Assembly: GCF_037203605.1 (NCBI RefSeq)
Contig: NZ_JBBDHC010000010.1
Coordinates: 59,647-123,646, forward strand
Reading direction: 5' to 3'
DNA: 64,000 nt
Source of the DNA: Denitratimonas tolerans
GTDB lineage: Bacteria > Pseudomonadota > Gammaproteobacteria > Xanthomonadales > Xanthomonadaceae
The position numbers were made by a program, and so were the translations under genes. Below are positions 42,820-51,851 of the stretch, one piece after another; the stretch's first letter is position 1, and each line of letters starts with the position of its first letter. The notes below the pieces were generated by a model. It did not search any database. It was not told the origin of the DNA and saw only the letters and a program-made list of their open reading frames with translations.

Positions 42820-44289
42820 ATGGAACCGACCCACCTCAGCCTGCTCCTTGCAGCCATCGCCGCGCTGCTGGCGATTGCGCTCGCCATCGTCCTGATCCTG
42901 GGAGCGCGCCGCCGCGCCCGCGCCGTCGCAGCCGCTTTCGAGCAGGGGCGCGCTTCGCGCGATGCCGAGCAGGTGGCGCTCGCGCACGAGCGCGACGCGC
43001 ATCTCGCCCGCGCGCGCGAGCTGGCCGAGCGCCTTGTCGCAGCGGAGGGCGAGCTTCGGCAGCTGCGCGAACGCGCCGATGTCCTGTCCGACGATCGCGC
43101 CGCGCTCACCGTCAAGGCCGAGCGCAGCGCCCAGCACGAAGCCCGCGCCGCCCGCCTCGACGGCGAACTGCGAGATGCGCTGGAATCCAGCGCCGCCGCC
43201 CGCGCCCGCGCGGCCGAGCTTCAGGCCCGCCTCGAAGAACAGCAGCAGGCCACCGAACTGCGCCTGCGCGAGTTCGACGAGCGCCTCAAGGCCGAACTGG
43301 CCCAGCTCGCGCAAGGCGTGCTGGAGGAAAAGACCCGCCACTTCGACGAGCGCAGCGAAAAACAGCTTGGCGCGCTCCTCACCCCGCTGCGCGACCAGCT
43401 CACCCAGTTCACCCAGAGCATCACCCGCACCAACGCCGAAATCCTTTCGCTGAAAACGCTCAACCAGCAGATCACCGCCGAAGCCGCCAACCTCACCCGC
43501 GCGCTCAAGGGCGACAGCCGCAGCCAGGGGGCCTGGGGCGAGCTGGCGCTGGAGCGCCTGCTGGAAATCTCCGGCCTGCAGATTGGCCGCGCCTTCCACA
43601 TGCAGGTGGTCTACAAGGGCGAGGACGGCGGTCGCCCGCGCCCGGACGTGATCGTGCGCCTGCCCGACGAACGCGACCTGGTGATCGACGCCAAGGTGTC
43701 GCTCACCGCCTGGGACCGCGCCGTCGCCAGCGCCGACGACGCCCCGCGCGAGCTGGCCATGAAGGAGCACCTCGCCTCGCTGCGCCGCCACATCGATGAC
43801 CTGGGCAAGCGCGACTACAGCGCCGTGCCCGACCTGCGCACGCTCGACTTCGTGCTCATGTTCGTGCCGGTGGAAGCGGCCTACATCGAAGCCCTGCGCC
43901 GCGACGACGCGCTCTACGCCTACGCGCTGGAGCGCAACATCGCCCTGGTCAGCCCCAGCACTCTGCTGGCCACCCTGCGCACCGTCGCCCACCTGTGGCG
44001 CATGGAAGACCGCAACCTCAACGCCCAGGAAATCGCCCGCCAGGCCGGCGCCCTGCACGATGCCTTCGTGATGCTGGAAGCCGAACTGACCCAGGTCGGC
44101 GAACAGCTCAACCGCGCCCAGCGCAGCCACGAAGCCGCCGTCCGGCGCATCAGCACCGGCCGCGGCAACCTCGTCGGCCGCGTCGACAAGCTGCGCAAGC
44201 TCGGTGCCGACGCGCGCAAGCGGCTCGACGTGGAACGCGGCGAAGCCGATGACGATGCGGAACCTGTCGTCGAGCCGGACGTCGAATAG
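42820..44289 (+). CDS. rmuC: DNA recombination protein RmuC
   Basis: 489 residues. An N-terminal membrane segment (LSLLLAAIAALLAIALAIVL) is followed by a long coiled coil (about 40-190, rich in Ala/Arg/Glu with AARLDGELRDAL) and a nuclease-fold RmuC domain (about 220-430): GAWGELALERLLEISGL, RPDVIVRLPDERDLVIDAKV, DLRTLDFVLMFVPVEAAY, NIALVSPSTLLATLRTVAHL. RmuC limits inversions at short inverted repeats in E. coli; its biochemistry is not firmly known. No Shine-Dalgarno sequence precedes the ATG and TACAAT sits 6 nt away, so a leaderless mRNA is likely. It is convergent with the large EAL gene 80 bp downstream. Confidence 0.94.
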   Translation: MEPTHLSLLLAAIAALLAIALAIVLILGARRRARAVAAAFEQGRASRDAEQVALAHERDAHLARARELAERLVAAEGELRQLRERADVLSDDRAALTVKAERSAQHEARAARLDGELRDALESSAAARARAAELQARLEEQQQATELRLREFDERLKAELAQLAQGVLEEKTRHFDERSEKQLGALLTPLRDQLTQFTQSITRTNAEILSLKTLNQQITAEAANLTRALKGDSRSQGAWGELALERLLEISGLQIGRAFHMQVVYKGEDGGRPRPDVIVRLPDERDLVIDAKVSLTAWDRAVASADDAPRELAMKEHLASLRRHIDDLGKRDYSAVPDLRTLDFVLMFVPVEAAYIEALRRDDALYAYALERNIALVSPSTLLATLRTVAHLWRMEDRNLNAQEIARQAGALHDAFVMLEAELTQVGEQLNRAQRSHEAAVRRISTGRGNLVGRVDKLRKLGADARKRLDVERGEADDDAEPVVEPDVE

Positions 44290-44369
44290 AATCCGCGCCG
44301 CTCGGCCGGACACCAGGGAAACCAGCGGACTGATCCTGGAGGCGTAACGGATGCCAGCGCTTTGCCGGC

Positions 44370-47300
44370 TCAGTTTCGATTCGAGTGAAAGTGAGCAAAG
44401 GCATCCCGAATCTGGCTGCGCAGCTGTCCGTCGTCCCACGGTTTGGTCAGGAACCGAAATACCGATCCTCGGTTGACGGCTTCCGTGACGACGCTGAGGT
44501 CGGTGTAGCCGGACAGAATGATGCGCACCGTGTCGGGATAAAGGCTCTTTACTTTTCCCAACAGTTCGGTGCCCGACATGCCCGGCATGCGCTGGTCGGA
44601 CAAGATCACCTGGATCGGGTGCAGTGCCAGCAGGTCCAGCGCTTCGGCACCATTGCTGGCAGTGAAGATGCGGTAACCGTCGCGCCGCAGCAGGCGAGTC
44701 AGGGCATTGCAGATACCGACCTCGTCGTCCACCACCAGCAGGTTGCGATGATCGGACGATTCAGCACCCGGAATCGCGACCTTGCGCCGGCTCAGGATGC
44801 TGGCGACAAAGGCGTCGGCCTCGATGGGCGGGCTGAAGAAGTTGCCTTGCACCTCGTCACAGTGGTGCTGGGTCAGGAACATGAGCTGTGCGTGCGTTTC
44901 GACACCCTCGCCAACCGCCTTGAGGCGCAAGCTGCGCGCGATTCCGATGATCGCCAGCGCGATCGCGGCATCCTCGACGCTGCGGGTGACGTCAACGATG
45001 AAGCTTCGATCGATCTTGACTCGGTGGAAAGGCAGCTGCTTGAGGTGCGAGAGCGAGGAGTATCCAGTTCCGAAGTCATCGAGCGCCAGCCCGACGCCGA
45101 GTCCGCGCAGCTGTTTGAGCACGAGTGCGGAAGTGGCCGTGTCCTGCAGCACCGCGCTTTCTGTCAGCTCCAGTTCGAGTCGATCAGGTGGCAGCCGATG
45201 CCGCGCGAGCGTCTCTGCCACTACCTTGAACAGGTCGCCCCGGTTGATCTGGACGGCCGAAATGTTGGCGCCGATCTGCACGATCGGCACTCCGGCGGCC
45301 CGCCATTGCGCCTGCTGCAAGCACACCTTTTCGAGTACCCAATTGCCGATCTGGACAATCAGTCCGCAGCGCTCGGCGGCACTGATGAATTCTCCGGGCA
45401 TGATCAATCCGCGTTCCGGATGATGCCAGCGGAGCAGGGCTTCCGCGCCCACGATTTCACCACTTACAAGGTCGACTCGCGGCTGATAGACGAGCGCGAA
45501 CTGCTCGCGGTCGAGCGCTTCACGCAGCTGCGCTTCCAAGGACCGGGTGCTCCCTTGGCCGCCTGCGCTCGTATGTTTCATGAATCTTTCGCCGCTTGCC
45601 TTGGCAAGGCGCAGGGCGGCACCGGCGCGCTCCAGGTCAGGCAACTCGTTCGCATCATCCGTGGCGGCCGAATACCTGGCTGCACCGAATCGCGCCTGCA
45701 GCCGTATATCCTTTTCGCCAATCCTGAACAGACGTTCGAAGATCAACACAAGCCGGCCGCGCATTTCTTCGCAGACATCAACCTCGCCGGCAACAAGGGA
45801 GGGTTCGGCGACTGCGAATGTGTCACCCCCGATGCGCGCGATCAGCGCCGGATCCTTGAACGATTCGCTCAGGCGGATGCCGATATCGCGCAGCAGCAGA
45901 TCGCCCACCGCGTGTCCGTACTGCCGGTTGACTTGGGCGAACTCTTCCAGATCCAGCACGATGACACCCAATTGTCCGTCCCGGGAGCGTACTTCGCTTG
46001 CAAGCGCCTCCAGGCTTTGGCGGAACGACTGGGCGTTCATCAGGCCGGTGAGAGGATCGAAGTGGATCAGGTGGCGAAGCCGGCTGGCGGTTTCGATGTG
46101 TTCCAGGGCATATGAGAGGTCGCGCGCGACCCATTCCAGCAGCTCGATCTCCGCTTCGTCGAAGAATCCGGACTCCGGTGCCATCAATACCAGAGCGCAA
46201 TCGACTTTCCCCGCCGCCAGCAGCGGGAATGCGGCTCCCGAAGGCCTTTCCGGCGACTCGATGCAATTGCCGAACCCGGGAGGCGCAATGTCTGAATCGG
46301 CGAGCGTATTGGCAACCACCGAGCGGGCGCTCCGCAGGGCGCGAATGCCCAAGGTGTCTTTGTAGCGGCCTGGGTCGAACGTCAGGCCATCAGATGAAAA
46401 TTCCGCACTGCTGCACGCCGTGCTGCCCACCAGTCGTCGCAACATGCCAGTCGACGAATCGATCTCCTCCACCCACGCCAGCGCGAAGTCGCCATCCCGT
46501 ACCGCGATGCGGCAAGCCTCACGAAGGAGCGAGGCGCGGTCCTTGCGCCGCAGCATGGCCGAATGGATCGCGCCGATCATGCGCCGCAACCGGTCAAGGC
46601 GCGCGAGCCTGTGTTCCTGCAGCTTGCGCTCCGTGACATCGTTCATCAGGAGCAGGATGGTGCCGTCGGGCATCCCTGCAAGGATGATGCGAACGGAAAC
46701 GTCCTTGTCCGGGCCGTGCGGCAATCGCCACTCTTCCTGAACCCGCCCGCCGTCGGCAAACCGTGCCAACCCTGCGGGAGCGGGTGGGAAATTTTCTCCG
46801 CCGGCGAGTTCTGACAGGTGTTTGCCAACGCTTGCGGATCGTTCCCGGCCAAATATCCGGCATGCGACCGGGTTGATATCGACGCAAATCCCGTCGGCAT
46901 CGGCAATCAGAACGCCTGCCGGTGCGTTTTCGAACAGCAGGCTGTAGCGCTCCTGACTTTGCCGACGCTGTTCCTCCGCCTCGATCCTTTCGGAAATGTC
47001 TACGCCCACGCCGACGAGGCAGTCGACGCCATCAAGCTGCACGCGTCGCCCGGTAAGAATATGCTGCCGGATGCGTCCTCCGCGCAATTGCACGCCTGCC
47101 ACGATCGCGGCATCGCCGTTTGCAAATACCCTGGCAATCGCTGCCTTGAGCCGGTCCTGATCCGACTCCGCAACGAAGTCGGCGGGGCTCATGCCGCGAA
47201 TCTGCTCCGGGCCAAGCCCCGTGAGGCGCTCGAGGTTCTGGTTCCATCGGAGAAGCCGGCCATCCTTGTCGTACAGGTACAAGATGCCCGGCATGCTTTC

Positions 47301-48764
47301 GATCATGGCATCGGCAAGGCGCTGCGCATGTTCGACCTGTTGCTGCGTTTGCCGCATTGCCTGGCTGCGCGCCAGTATTTCCAAACCGAACCCGACGCCG
47401 TTGGCAAAGCGTTCCAGCAGGGAAATTTCCTGTTCGCGGAAGTACCCGCGCTCGCGCGAGTAGACATTGAGGGTTCCGGCAATCATCCCGCCGTCACGGA
47501 TCGGAATGGCGGCTGCCGCGCGCAAGGCGCTATTCCGTATGGCATCCTGCCAGGGAGCCAATCCGGGGTCGTTCTGCATGTCATTGCTGACGCAATGCGA
47601 GCCAGTACGAAACGCCGTGCCGATCACCCCGCGCCCCTCGGCACGCTCATCTGCGAAGACCGCGACGCGCGCAAGCTGCGCCCACGCATCCCCGGCGAAT
47701 GCCACGGGCAGGATCCGCTGCGTCGCGGGTTCGTGCCAGCCGATCCAGGCCGTAGAGAACCCGGCATCGTCGACCAGGCTCTCGCAGGCCGCCTGGAACA
47801 GTTTGTCGCGCGGCGGCTCGCTGGCCACGACTCGAACAATCCGGGTCAGCGCGGCATACAGTCGAGAGATCCGGACGGCTTCCTTCTCCCGCGCGAGCAA
47901 CGCGGCTATGTCACGCATTCGTTCGGTCACGCCGGCACTGCGGCCATCGTCGTCCCGGATCGGCGTGCAGCCGACCAACACCCGCACCCTGTCGCCACGC
48001 TTGTGCAACCGCGATGTTTCGAGAGGTGCGACCCGACCCTCCTCACGACACACCCGGAGCATGTGCGCGTGCTCTTCCTGTGCGTCTTCCGGAACGATAC
48101 GGTTGATCGGCTGTCCAAGCATTTCTCCTGCGCAGTATCCAAGGATGCGTTCGGCCCCGGGATTCCAGCCAATGACACGGCCGGCCTCGTCGCTGCGGAT
48201 GATTGCGTCCAGTTCGCAGTCCGATACCGCCGGAAGTTCGCCGCAGTCCTCCCAGGGCGACGCCATCACGTCTCCTTCCGGCATGCCTGGCGATGCGCCG
48301 TCCGGAATGCGGCGAGCCAACTGCGAGGCGATCAGGTGCAGGCTCGCGTTGCGCCGTTCGTCCCAGGTCACCGGCTCCCGGGCAAGGACGCACAGGCTGC
48401 CCAGAACCGCGCCATCCTCCGCGAGCAGCGGCACACCGGCAAGAAACGCCAGCCTTGGCGTATCTGCCGCGATCGTGACCGCCGCCGGTCCGGAGTCCGT
48501 CACTGGGTCGAGCACCGTTCCGTCCGCCGCTCCGGTGGCTACGCTGAGGCATGCCGGTGCCAGGGCACCCATCTGGGCAGCATCCAGCCCCACTGCCACG
48601 CACGGCGTCTGGAGGTCATCGGAGCCGAGCGAGAGCAGTGCGATCGGGAGTTCACAGACGTGTGCCGCAAGCGTCACGGCATCCACGCCCCCGGCAGCCA
48701 CCGCCAGCTTGTGGAGCCAATGCGACGAGGCTGCCCCGGGTCCTGCGCTGCGGGAGTGTTCCAT
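44370..48764 (-). CDS. Multi-sensor GGDEF-like/EAL c-di-GMP phosphodiesterase with C-terminal receiver
   Basis: 1,464 residues, no membrane segment, so a cytoplasmic sensor. The apparent order is GAF (about 20-150), PAS (180-290), GAF (305-470), PAS (485-600), PAS (610-720), GAF (730-890), GGDEF (905-1,065), EAL (1,085-1,330) and receiver (1,345-1,455). The GGDEF active site reads GGDTF, lacking the catalytic Glu, so cyclase activity is doubtful. The EAL part keeps AEALLRWHHPERG, ELELTESA, DDFGTGYSSLSHLKQLP and VGEGVET, so it is probably an active c-di-GMP phosphodiesterase. The receiver has VVDDE, phospho-acceptor Asp about 1,390 in LSDQRMPG, and TKPW. The receiver resembles the separate response regulator at 50431-50964. 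It is transcribed away from the kinase gene. Confidence 0.93.
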   Translation of the reverse strand: MEHSRSAGPGAASSHWLHKLAVAAGGVDAVTLAAHVCELPIALLSLGSDDLQTPCVAVGLDAAQMGALAPACLSVATGAADGTVLDPVTDSGPAAVTIAADTPRLAFLAGVPLLAEDGAVLGSLCVLAREPVTWDERRNASLHLIASQLARRIPDGASPGMPEGDVMASPWEDCGELPAVSDCELDAIIRSDEAGRVIGWNPGAERILGYCAGEMLGQPINRIVPEDAQEEHAHMLRVCREEGRVAPLETSRLHKRGDRVRVLVGCTPIRDDDGRSAGVTERMRDIAALLAREKEAVRISRLYAALTRIVRVVASEPPRDKLFQAACESLVDDAGFSTAWIGWHEPATQRILPVAFAGDAWAQLARVAVFADERAEGRGVIGTAFRTGSHCVSNDMQNDPGLAPWQDAIRNSALRAAAAIPIRDGGMIAGTLNVYSRERGYFREQEISLLERFANGVGFGLEILARSQAMRQTQQQVEHAQRLADAMIESMPGILYLYDKDGRLLRWNQNLERLTGLGPEQIRGMSPADFVAESDQDRLKAAIARVFANGDAAIVAGVQLRGGRIRQHILTGRRVQLDGVDCLVGVGVDISERIEAEEQRRQSQERYSLLFENAPAGVLIADADGICVDINPVACRIFGRERSASVGKHLSELAGGENFPPAPAGLARFADGGRVQEEWRLPHGPDKDVSVRIILAGMPDGTILLLMNDVTERKLQEHRLARLDRLRRMIGAIHSAMLRRKDRASLLREACRIAVRDGDFALAWVEEIDSSTGMLRRLVGSTACSSAEFSSDGLTFDPGRYKDTLGIRALRSARSVVANTLADSDIAPPGFGNCIESPERPSGAAFPLLAAGKVDCALVLMAPESGFFDEAEIELLEWVARDLSYALEHIETASRLRHLIHFDPLTGLMNAQSFRQSLEALASEVRSRDGQLGVIVLDLEEFAQVNRQYGHAVGDLLLRDIGIRLSESFKDPALIARIGGDTFAVAEPSLVAGEVDVCEEMRGRLVLIFERLFRIGEKDIRLQARFGAARYSAATDDANELPDLERAGAALRLAKASGERFMKHTSAGGQGSTRSLEAQLREALDREQFALVYQPRVDLVSGEIVGAEALLRWHHPERGLIMPGEFISAAERCGLIVQIGNWVLEKVCLQQAQWRAAGVPIVQIGANISAVQINRGDLFKVVAETLARHRLPPDRLELELTESAVLQDTATSALVLKQLRGLGVGLALDDFGTGYSSLSHLKQLPFHRVKIDRSFIVDVTRSVEDAAIALAIIGIARSLRLKAVGEGVETHAQLMFLTQHHCDEVQGNFFSPPIEADAFVASILSRRKVAIPGAESSDHRNLLVVDDEVGICNALTRLLRRDGYRIFTASNGAEALDLLALHPIQVILSDQRMPGMSGTELLGKVKSLYPDTVRIILSGYTDLSVVTEAVNRGSVFRFLTKPWDDGQLRSQIRDAFAHFHSNRN

Positions 48765-48897
48765 CGTGATCGATCCTGCAGTTCAATTCGACAAGGACCG
48801 GTACCACCCGGCAGGCAGGCCCGATGGCTGAGCATCGAGCAGCGATCCCGGCTCGCGCGAAGACGTGCATCGACGCATGAAAACCCGTGTCGCACGA
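48765..48897. other. First part of the spacer between divergent sensor genes
   Basis: The 390-bp gap 48765-49154 separates the EAL gene (minus) from the kinase gene (plus). It must hold both promoters; only the plus-strand one at 48898-48926 is readable. No convincing gene was found; in-frame extensions of neighbouring frames across it are not protein-like. Confidence 0.5.
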
Positions 48898-48926
48898 TTG
48901 CGTTGCCTGCGTGCATTTCCTATCAT
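48898..48926 (+). promoter_or_regulatory. Candidate sigma70 promoter for the kinase/regulator pair
   Basis: TTGCGT (48898-48903), 17 bp and TATCAT (48921-48926). This fits a housekeeping promoter; the predicted leader before ATG 49155 would be about 220 nt. There is no dyad close to it. Confidence 0.45.
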
Positions 48927-49154
48927 CGTTCCAGCGTATCCGCAAGTGTCGTCGAGGACTCTGGTCGGGAACAACACGCTTGCCGATCAGATGTTCTTTG
49001 GATGGAGTCATGGACTGCGGCACGCAACCACCGTGGCACCCGCTTTATCTTCCGAGTGCCCTTTGACCCGTCGCGGGTGGCGTTGTCGGACCTTCTGCAA
49101 GGATGTGCGGGCGGGTTCTGCCACGAGATGCCGGGCACCCGTTCCGAGGACCTG

Positions 49155-50429
49155 ATGGACGCCGAACGCCCCGCCCCGCCAGCAGCGACCACCATGGCCA
49201 GGCCATTCGGTCGATCGGGTGATCCGGGGGAGATCGATTCGCACGTCCTGCGGCTGATCGAGCACATGCCGGCAGCCGTGCTGTTGTTCGAGGCCGACCA
49301 ATCCGTCCTGTACAGCAATCGCGCCGCCAAGATCCTGGCGCAGGTGCTCTCGCCGGATGAGGGTGCCTCCCCGCGCACGCGCTTGCAGGACTGGCATCCA
49401 CGTCTCGTGCCTCCGAGCGCGCTGGAGCTGTGCCGTGCGCGCGGCATGTGGTCTGGCGAAGTGGCGCTGGATTCTCCATATCGAGCGGCGCGCGTGCTTC
49501 TGGTCAAGATCCATGCGCTCGGCGATTACGGTGGCGGGCCATACGGCTTGTCATTGCGCGACATCACCCTCGAGCACGACCGCGAACTGGAACTCAACCT
49601 GCGCAATAGCGAACTCGAAGTGGCCTTGAGCAGGCTCAGCAGCGCCCAAGAAGCCGTGCTGAAGACCGAGAAGCTCGCTTCGATCGGGCAACTGGCGGCC
49701 GGCGTGGCGCACGAAATCAACAACCCCATAGCGTACGTCAAGTCCAATCTCAATACGCTGCAGCACGACATCTTCCAGCTGCTGTCCGAAATCCGCTCTC
49801 GCCTGCGCGGTCAGCCCATGGGCGAGGGATACGGGATCGACATCGACGAAGTCGCGACCGAAATTCAGGAATTGATCGCCGAATCGTGCGAAGGTGTTGA
49901 TCGCGTCGTCAAGATCGTCCGTGACCTCAAGGACTTCTCCCATCTGGACCGGATCGACAACTGGGTGCTGGCCGACCTCCATGCCGGGCTCGAGTCGACC
50001 CTGAACATCGTCTGGAACGAACTCAAGTACAAGGCTCACATCGTCAAGACCTTCGGAGATCTGCCGCTGATCGAATGTCTGCCCTCGGAACTCAACCAGG
50101 TCTTCATGAACATGCTGATGAATGCGGTGCAGGCGCTGGAAAACTACGGCGTCATCACGGTTACCACGGAGCGCTATGGCGACAAGGTGCGTGTCTCCAT
50201 CGGTGATGACGGCAAGGGCATACCCGAGGACGTGCTGCCGCGGATCTTCGATCCCTTCTACACCACCAAGATCGTGGGCGAAGGTACCGGGTTGGGCCTT
50301 GCGATTTCCTATGGCATCGTGGCAAAACACCATGGCACGATCGAGGTGACCAGCGTGCCGGGCCAGGGAACGCTGTTTTTGATCGAGTTGCCGATTGAGC
50401 AGCCCCGAGAGCGGGGCATGGAGTCATGA
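49155..50429 (+). CDS. PAS-domain sensor histidine kinase
   Basis: 424 residues with the start at ATG 49155, preceded by GAGGA; an in-frame ATG at 49128 has no such site. There is no membrane segment. Residues about 30-140 form a PAS-like sensor (LRLIEHMPAAVLLFEADQSV), then a coiled coil. The H box is ASIGQLAAGVAHEINNP, with His186. The ATPase domain has the N box ELNQVFMNMLMNAVQAL, the G1 box GDDGKGIP, the F box FDPFYTTK and the G2 box GEGTGLGLAISYG. The type is close to NtrB/ZraS-like kinases. Its stop is 1 bp from the regulator's ATG, so the two are cotranscribed and likely partners. The EAL protein's receiver is another possible target. Confidence 0.93.
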   Translation: MDAERPAPPAATTMARPFGRSGDPGEIDSHVLRLIEHMPAAVLLFEADQSVLYSNRAAKILAQVLSPDEGASPRTRLQDWHPRLVPPSALELCRARGMWSGEVALDSPYRAARVLLVKIHALGDYGGGPYGLSLRDITLEHDRELELNLRNSELEVALSRLSSAQEAVLKTEKLASIGQLAAGVAHEINNPIAYVKSNLNTLQHDIFQLLSEIRSRLRGQPMGEGYGIDIDEVATEIQELIAESCEGVDRVVKIVRDLKDFSHLDRIDNWVLADLHAGLESTLNIVWNELKYKAHIVKTFGDLPLIECLPSELNQVFMNMLMNAVQALENYGVITVTTERYGDKVRVSIGDDGKGIPEDVLPRIFDPFYTTKIVGEGTGLGLAISYGIVAKHHGTIEVTSVPGQGTLFLIELPIEQPRERGMES

Positions 50430-50430
50430 A

Positions 50431-50964
50431 ATGTATCGTGTATTGCTGCTGGATGACGAACCAAACATCTTGCGCGCCCTGCGGCGTTGTCTGGCCGCCA
50501 TCGACCCGCAACACCTGGATGGGGAGCCGTTGAGGGTTGATACCTTCAGCTCGCCCGCGGATGCGCTCCGCAGCTGTGAAGATGTCACGTTCGATCTGAT
50601 CCTCACCGACTTCCGCATGCCGCGCATGGACGGCGTGGAGTTCCTGACGCGGGTGATGCCGATTCAGCCGGACGCTCCGCGAGTGATTATTTCAGGCTTT
50701 GCCGACCGGGATGCCATCATCGCGGCGATCAATGATGCGCAATTGACTCGCTTCATTGAGAAGCCGTGGGAGGACGCCGCGCTGCAACAGGCCGTTGTTG
50801 CGATCCTGACGCGCGGCAAGGCTCAGGTCGCACCCGCCTTCGCACGCTCCGCAGCGAGTGATCGCGAGATGCGGCGCCTCGAAGAAGATTGTCCAGGGAT
50901 TACCGAGGTCAATCGCGACCCGGACGGCGGCATCTGGCTCGATCTCGATGAGGTCGAGGATTGA
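50431..50964 (+). CDS. Response regulator with receiver domain and short acidic tail
   Basis: 177 residues with the start at ATG 50431 and a GGAG site. The receiver domain (1-125) has the acidic pair in LLLDDEPNI, phospho-acceptor Asp60 in LTDFRMPRMDG, a Thr/Ser-site SGFAD and Lys111 in EKPWED. There is no DNA-binding domain; the last 50 residues (REMRRLEEDCPGITEV ... WLDLDEVED) are a short acidic tail. Such single-domain regulators pass signals by protein contact or act in a phosphorelay. The closest receiver in the window is that of the 1,464-residue EAL protein. It is coupled to the kinase gene. Confidence 0.92.
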   Translation: MYRVLLLDDEPNILRALRRCLAAIDPQHLDGEPLRVDTFSSPADALRSCEDVTFDLILTDFRMPRMDGVEFLTRVMPIQPDAPRVIISGFADRDAIIAAINDAQLTRFIEKPWEDAALQQAVVAILTRGKAQVAPAFARSAASDREMRRLEEDCPGITEVNRDPDGGIWLDLDEVED

Positions 50965-51851
50965 TCTGGTTATCCCCGCGTTTCGGCTGGCATCTCGGCG
51001 GAGAATGACCCTGGCTCGCAATTTTCGCGTGCTTCTGGTGGAAATGACGGGCTGGGCATCGGGTCGATCAGGCGATGCTTCTTATCGCGCGCCCACGCCC
51101 AGTGAGGATTTGGATGTCCCGGGGTCACCGCCTGCTGCGTTATCCAGCGGAGCCATGATCGGACGGGATGTGCTCGCCCCATACTTTGCCGAACCGCCTG
51201 CCATGGCGAACCGAAAGCCGCCCAGTCCGTCCCGAGACGCGCCGACGGGCAGGGGCAGGCCACTGTGTGGGACACAGCCCGGGGTGGTTCAACGTAAAGA
51301 AATGTGCCTTTCCCCTCTGCGTACCCCAAATGGGGGACGACAGAGTGCGGCGCGGCGCGCTAAGGTGCGGTTCATACGCTGAAAGGGCATCAGCGTGAGC
51401 GGTGATTTGACCGCCAAGAATCAGGGGGTGTCCCTTGGGGAGCATGCCTTCGTTGGGCTACTGGCGCGCGGCAGTCTCTGGCGCACAGGCACCGTCATGC
51501 GGCGCTGCGCCGGGAGGTGCGCTTGACGTGTCCTTCATTCTGCCGGCTTCGTGCAGATATCCGGGGCTGGTCTTCGCGACTGCGCAGCACGCGCATGACC
51601 GGGTCGTGACGCCTCGCTTTTCCCGTGGCTCGCTTGCAGGTTCCGTCACCGGCCTGTCGCGTGACGCAGCGGCTGCCGCGGCGTCTCTCCCTTGCTTGCA
51701 CAGCCGTACAGCGGTACCCGGGCCTTCGCGCCTGCGCGGGCCGGGCCGTTTTCTCACGTGTTATTGCTCCGAATCCAAGGCCAGGCCCGATTCCGGTGTC
51801 TGGCCGTCGTCGTTTTTTGCTTCCCGCATCACACCTTCATAGGAGTCTGCC
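50965..51851. other. 887-bp spacer and probable long 5' leader
   Basis: No credible gene is seen: open frames here have no Shine-Dalgarno sequence and no protein-like composition. It holds a LuxR-box-like dyad with a -10 (51322-51366), a small hairpin GCGGT/ACCGC (51399-51414) and then about 430 nt of apparently untranslated sequence up to GGAGT before ATG 51852. I looked for a c-di-GMP riboswitch core and did not find its conserved segments. Confidence 0.5.
51322..51366 (+). promoter_or_regulatory. LuxR-type box and -10 upstream of the 2,976-residue gene
   Basis: CCCCA-AA-TGGGG (51324-51335) is a perfect dyad extended by flanking T/A. TAAGGT (51361-51366) could be a -10; the dyad would then be centred near -43 from the start, the usual position for a LuxR-family activator. 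No -35 consensus is visible, as expected for an activated promoter. The regulator is not in the window. Confidence 0.35.

Noticed and set aside
50431..50964. DNA-binding response regulator
   Set aside because: No helix-turn-helix follows the receiver; the remaining 50 residues are acidic and short.
50970..51329. Possible minus-strand small gene after the response regulator
   Set aside because: Composition looks like translated non-coding sequence and there is no start context.
51435..51842. Possible 135-residue gene before the beta-helix giant
   Set aside because: No Shine-Dalgarno sequence, no recognisable fold and Ser/Ala/Arg-rich composition typical of chance frames.
51424..51850. c-di-GMP (GEMM) riboswitch in the long leader
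   Set aside because: A GCGCACAGGCACC-like segment is present but the second conserved segment (GACGCAAAGCC) is absent.
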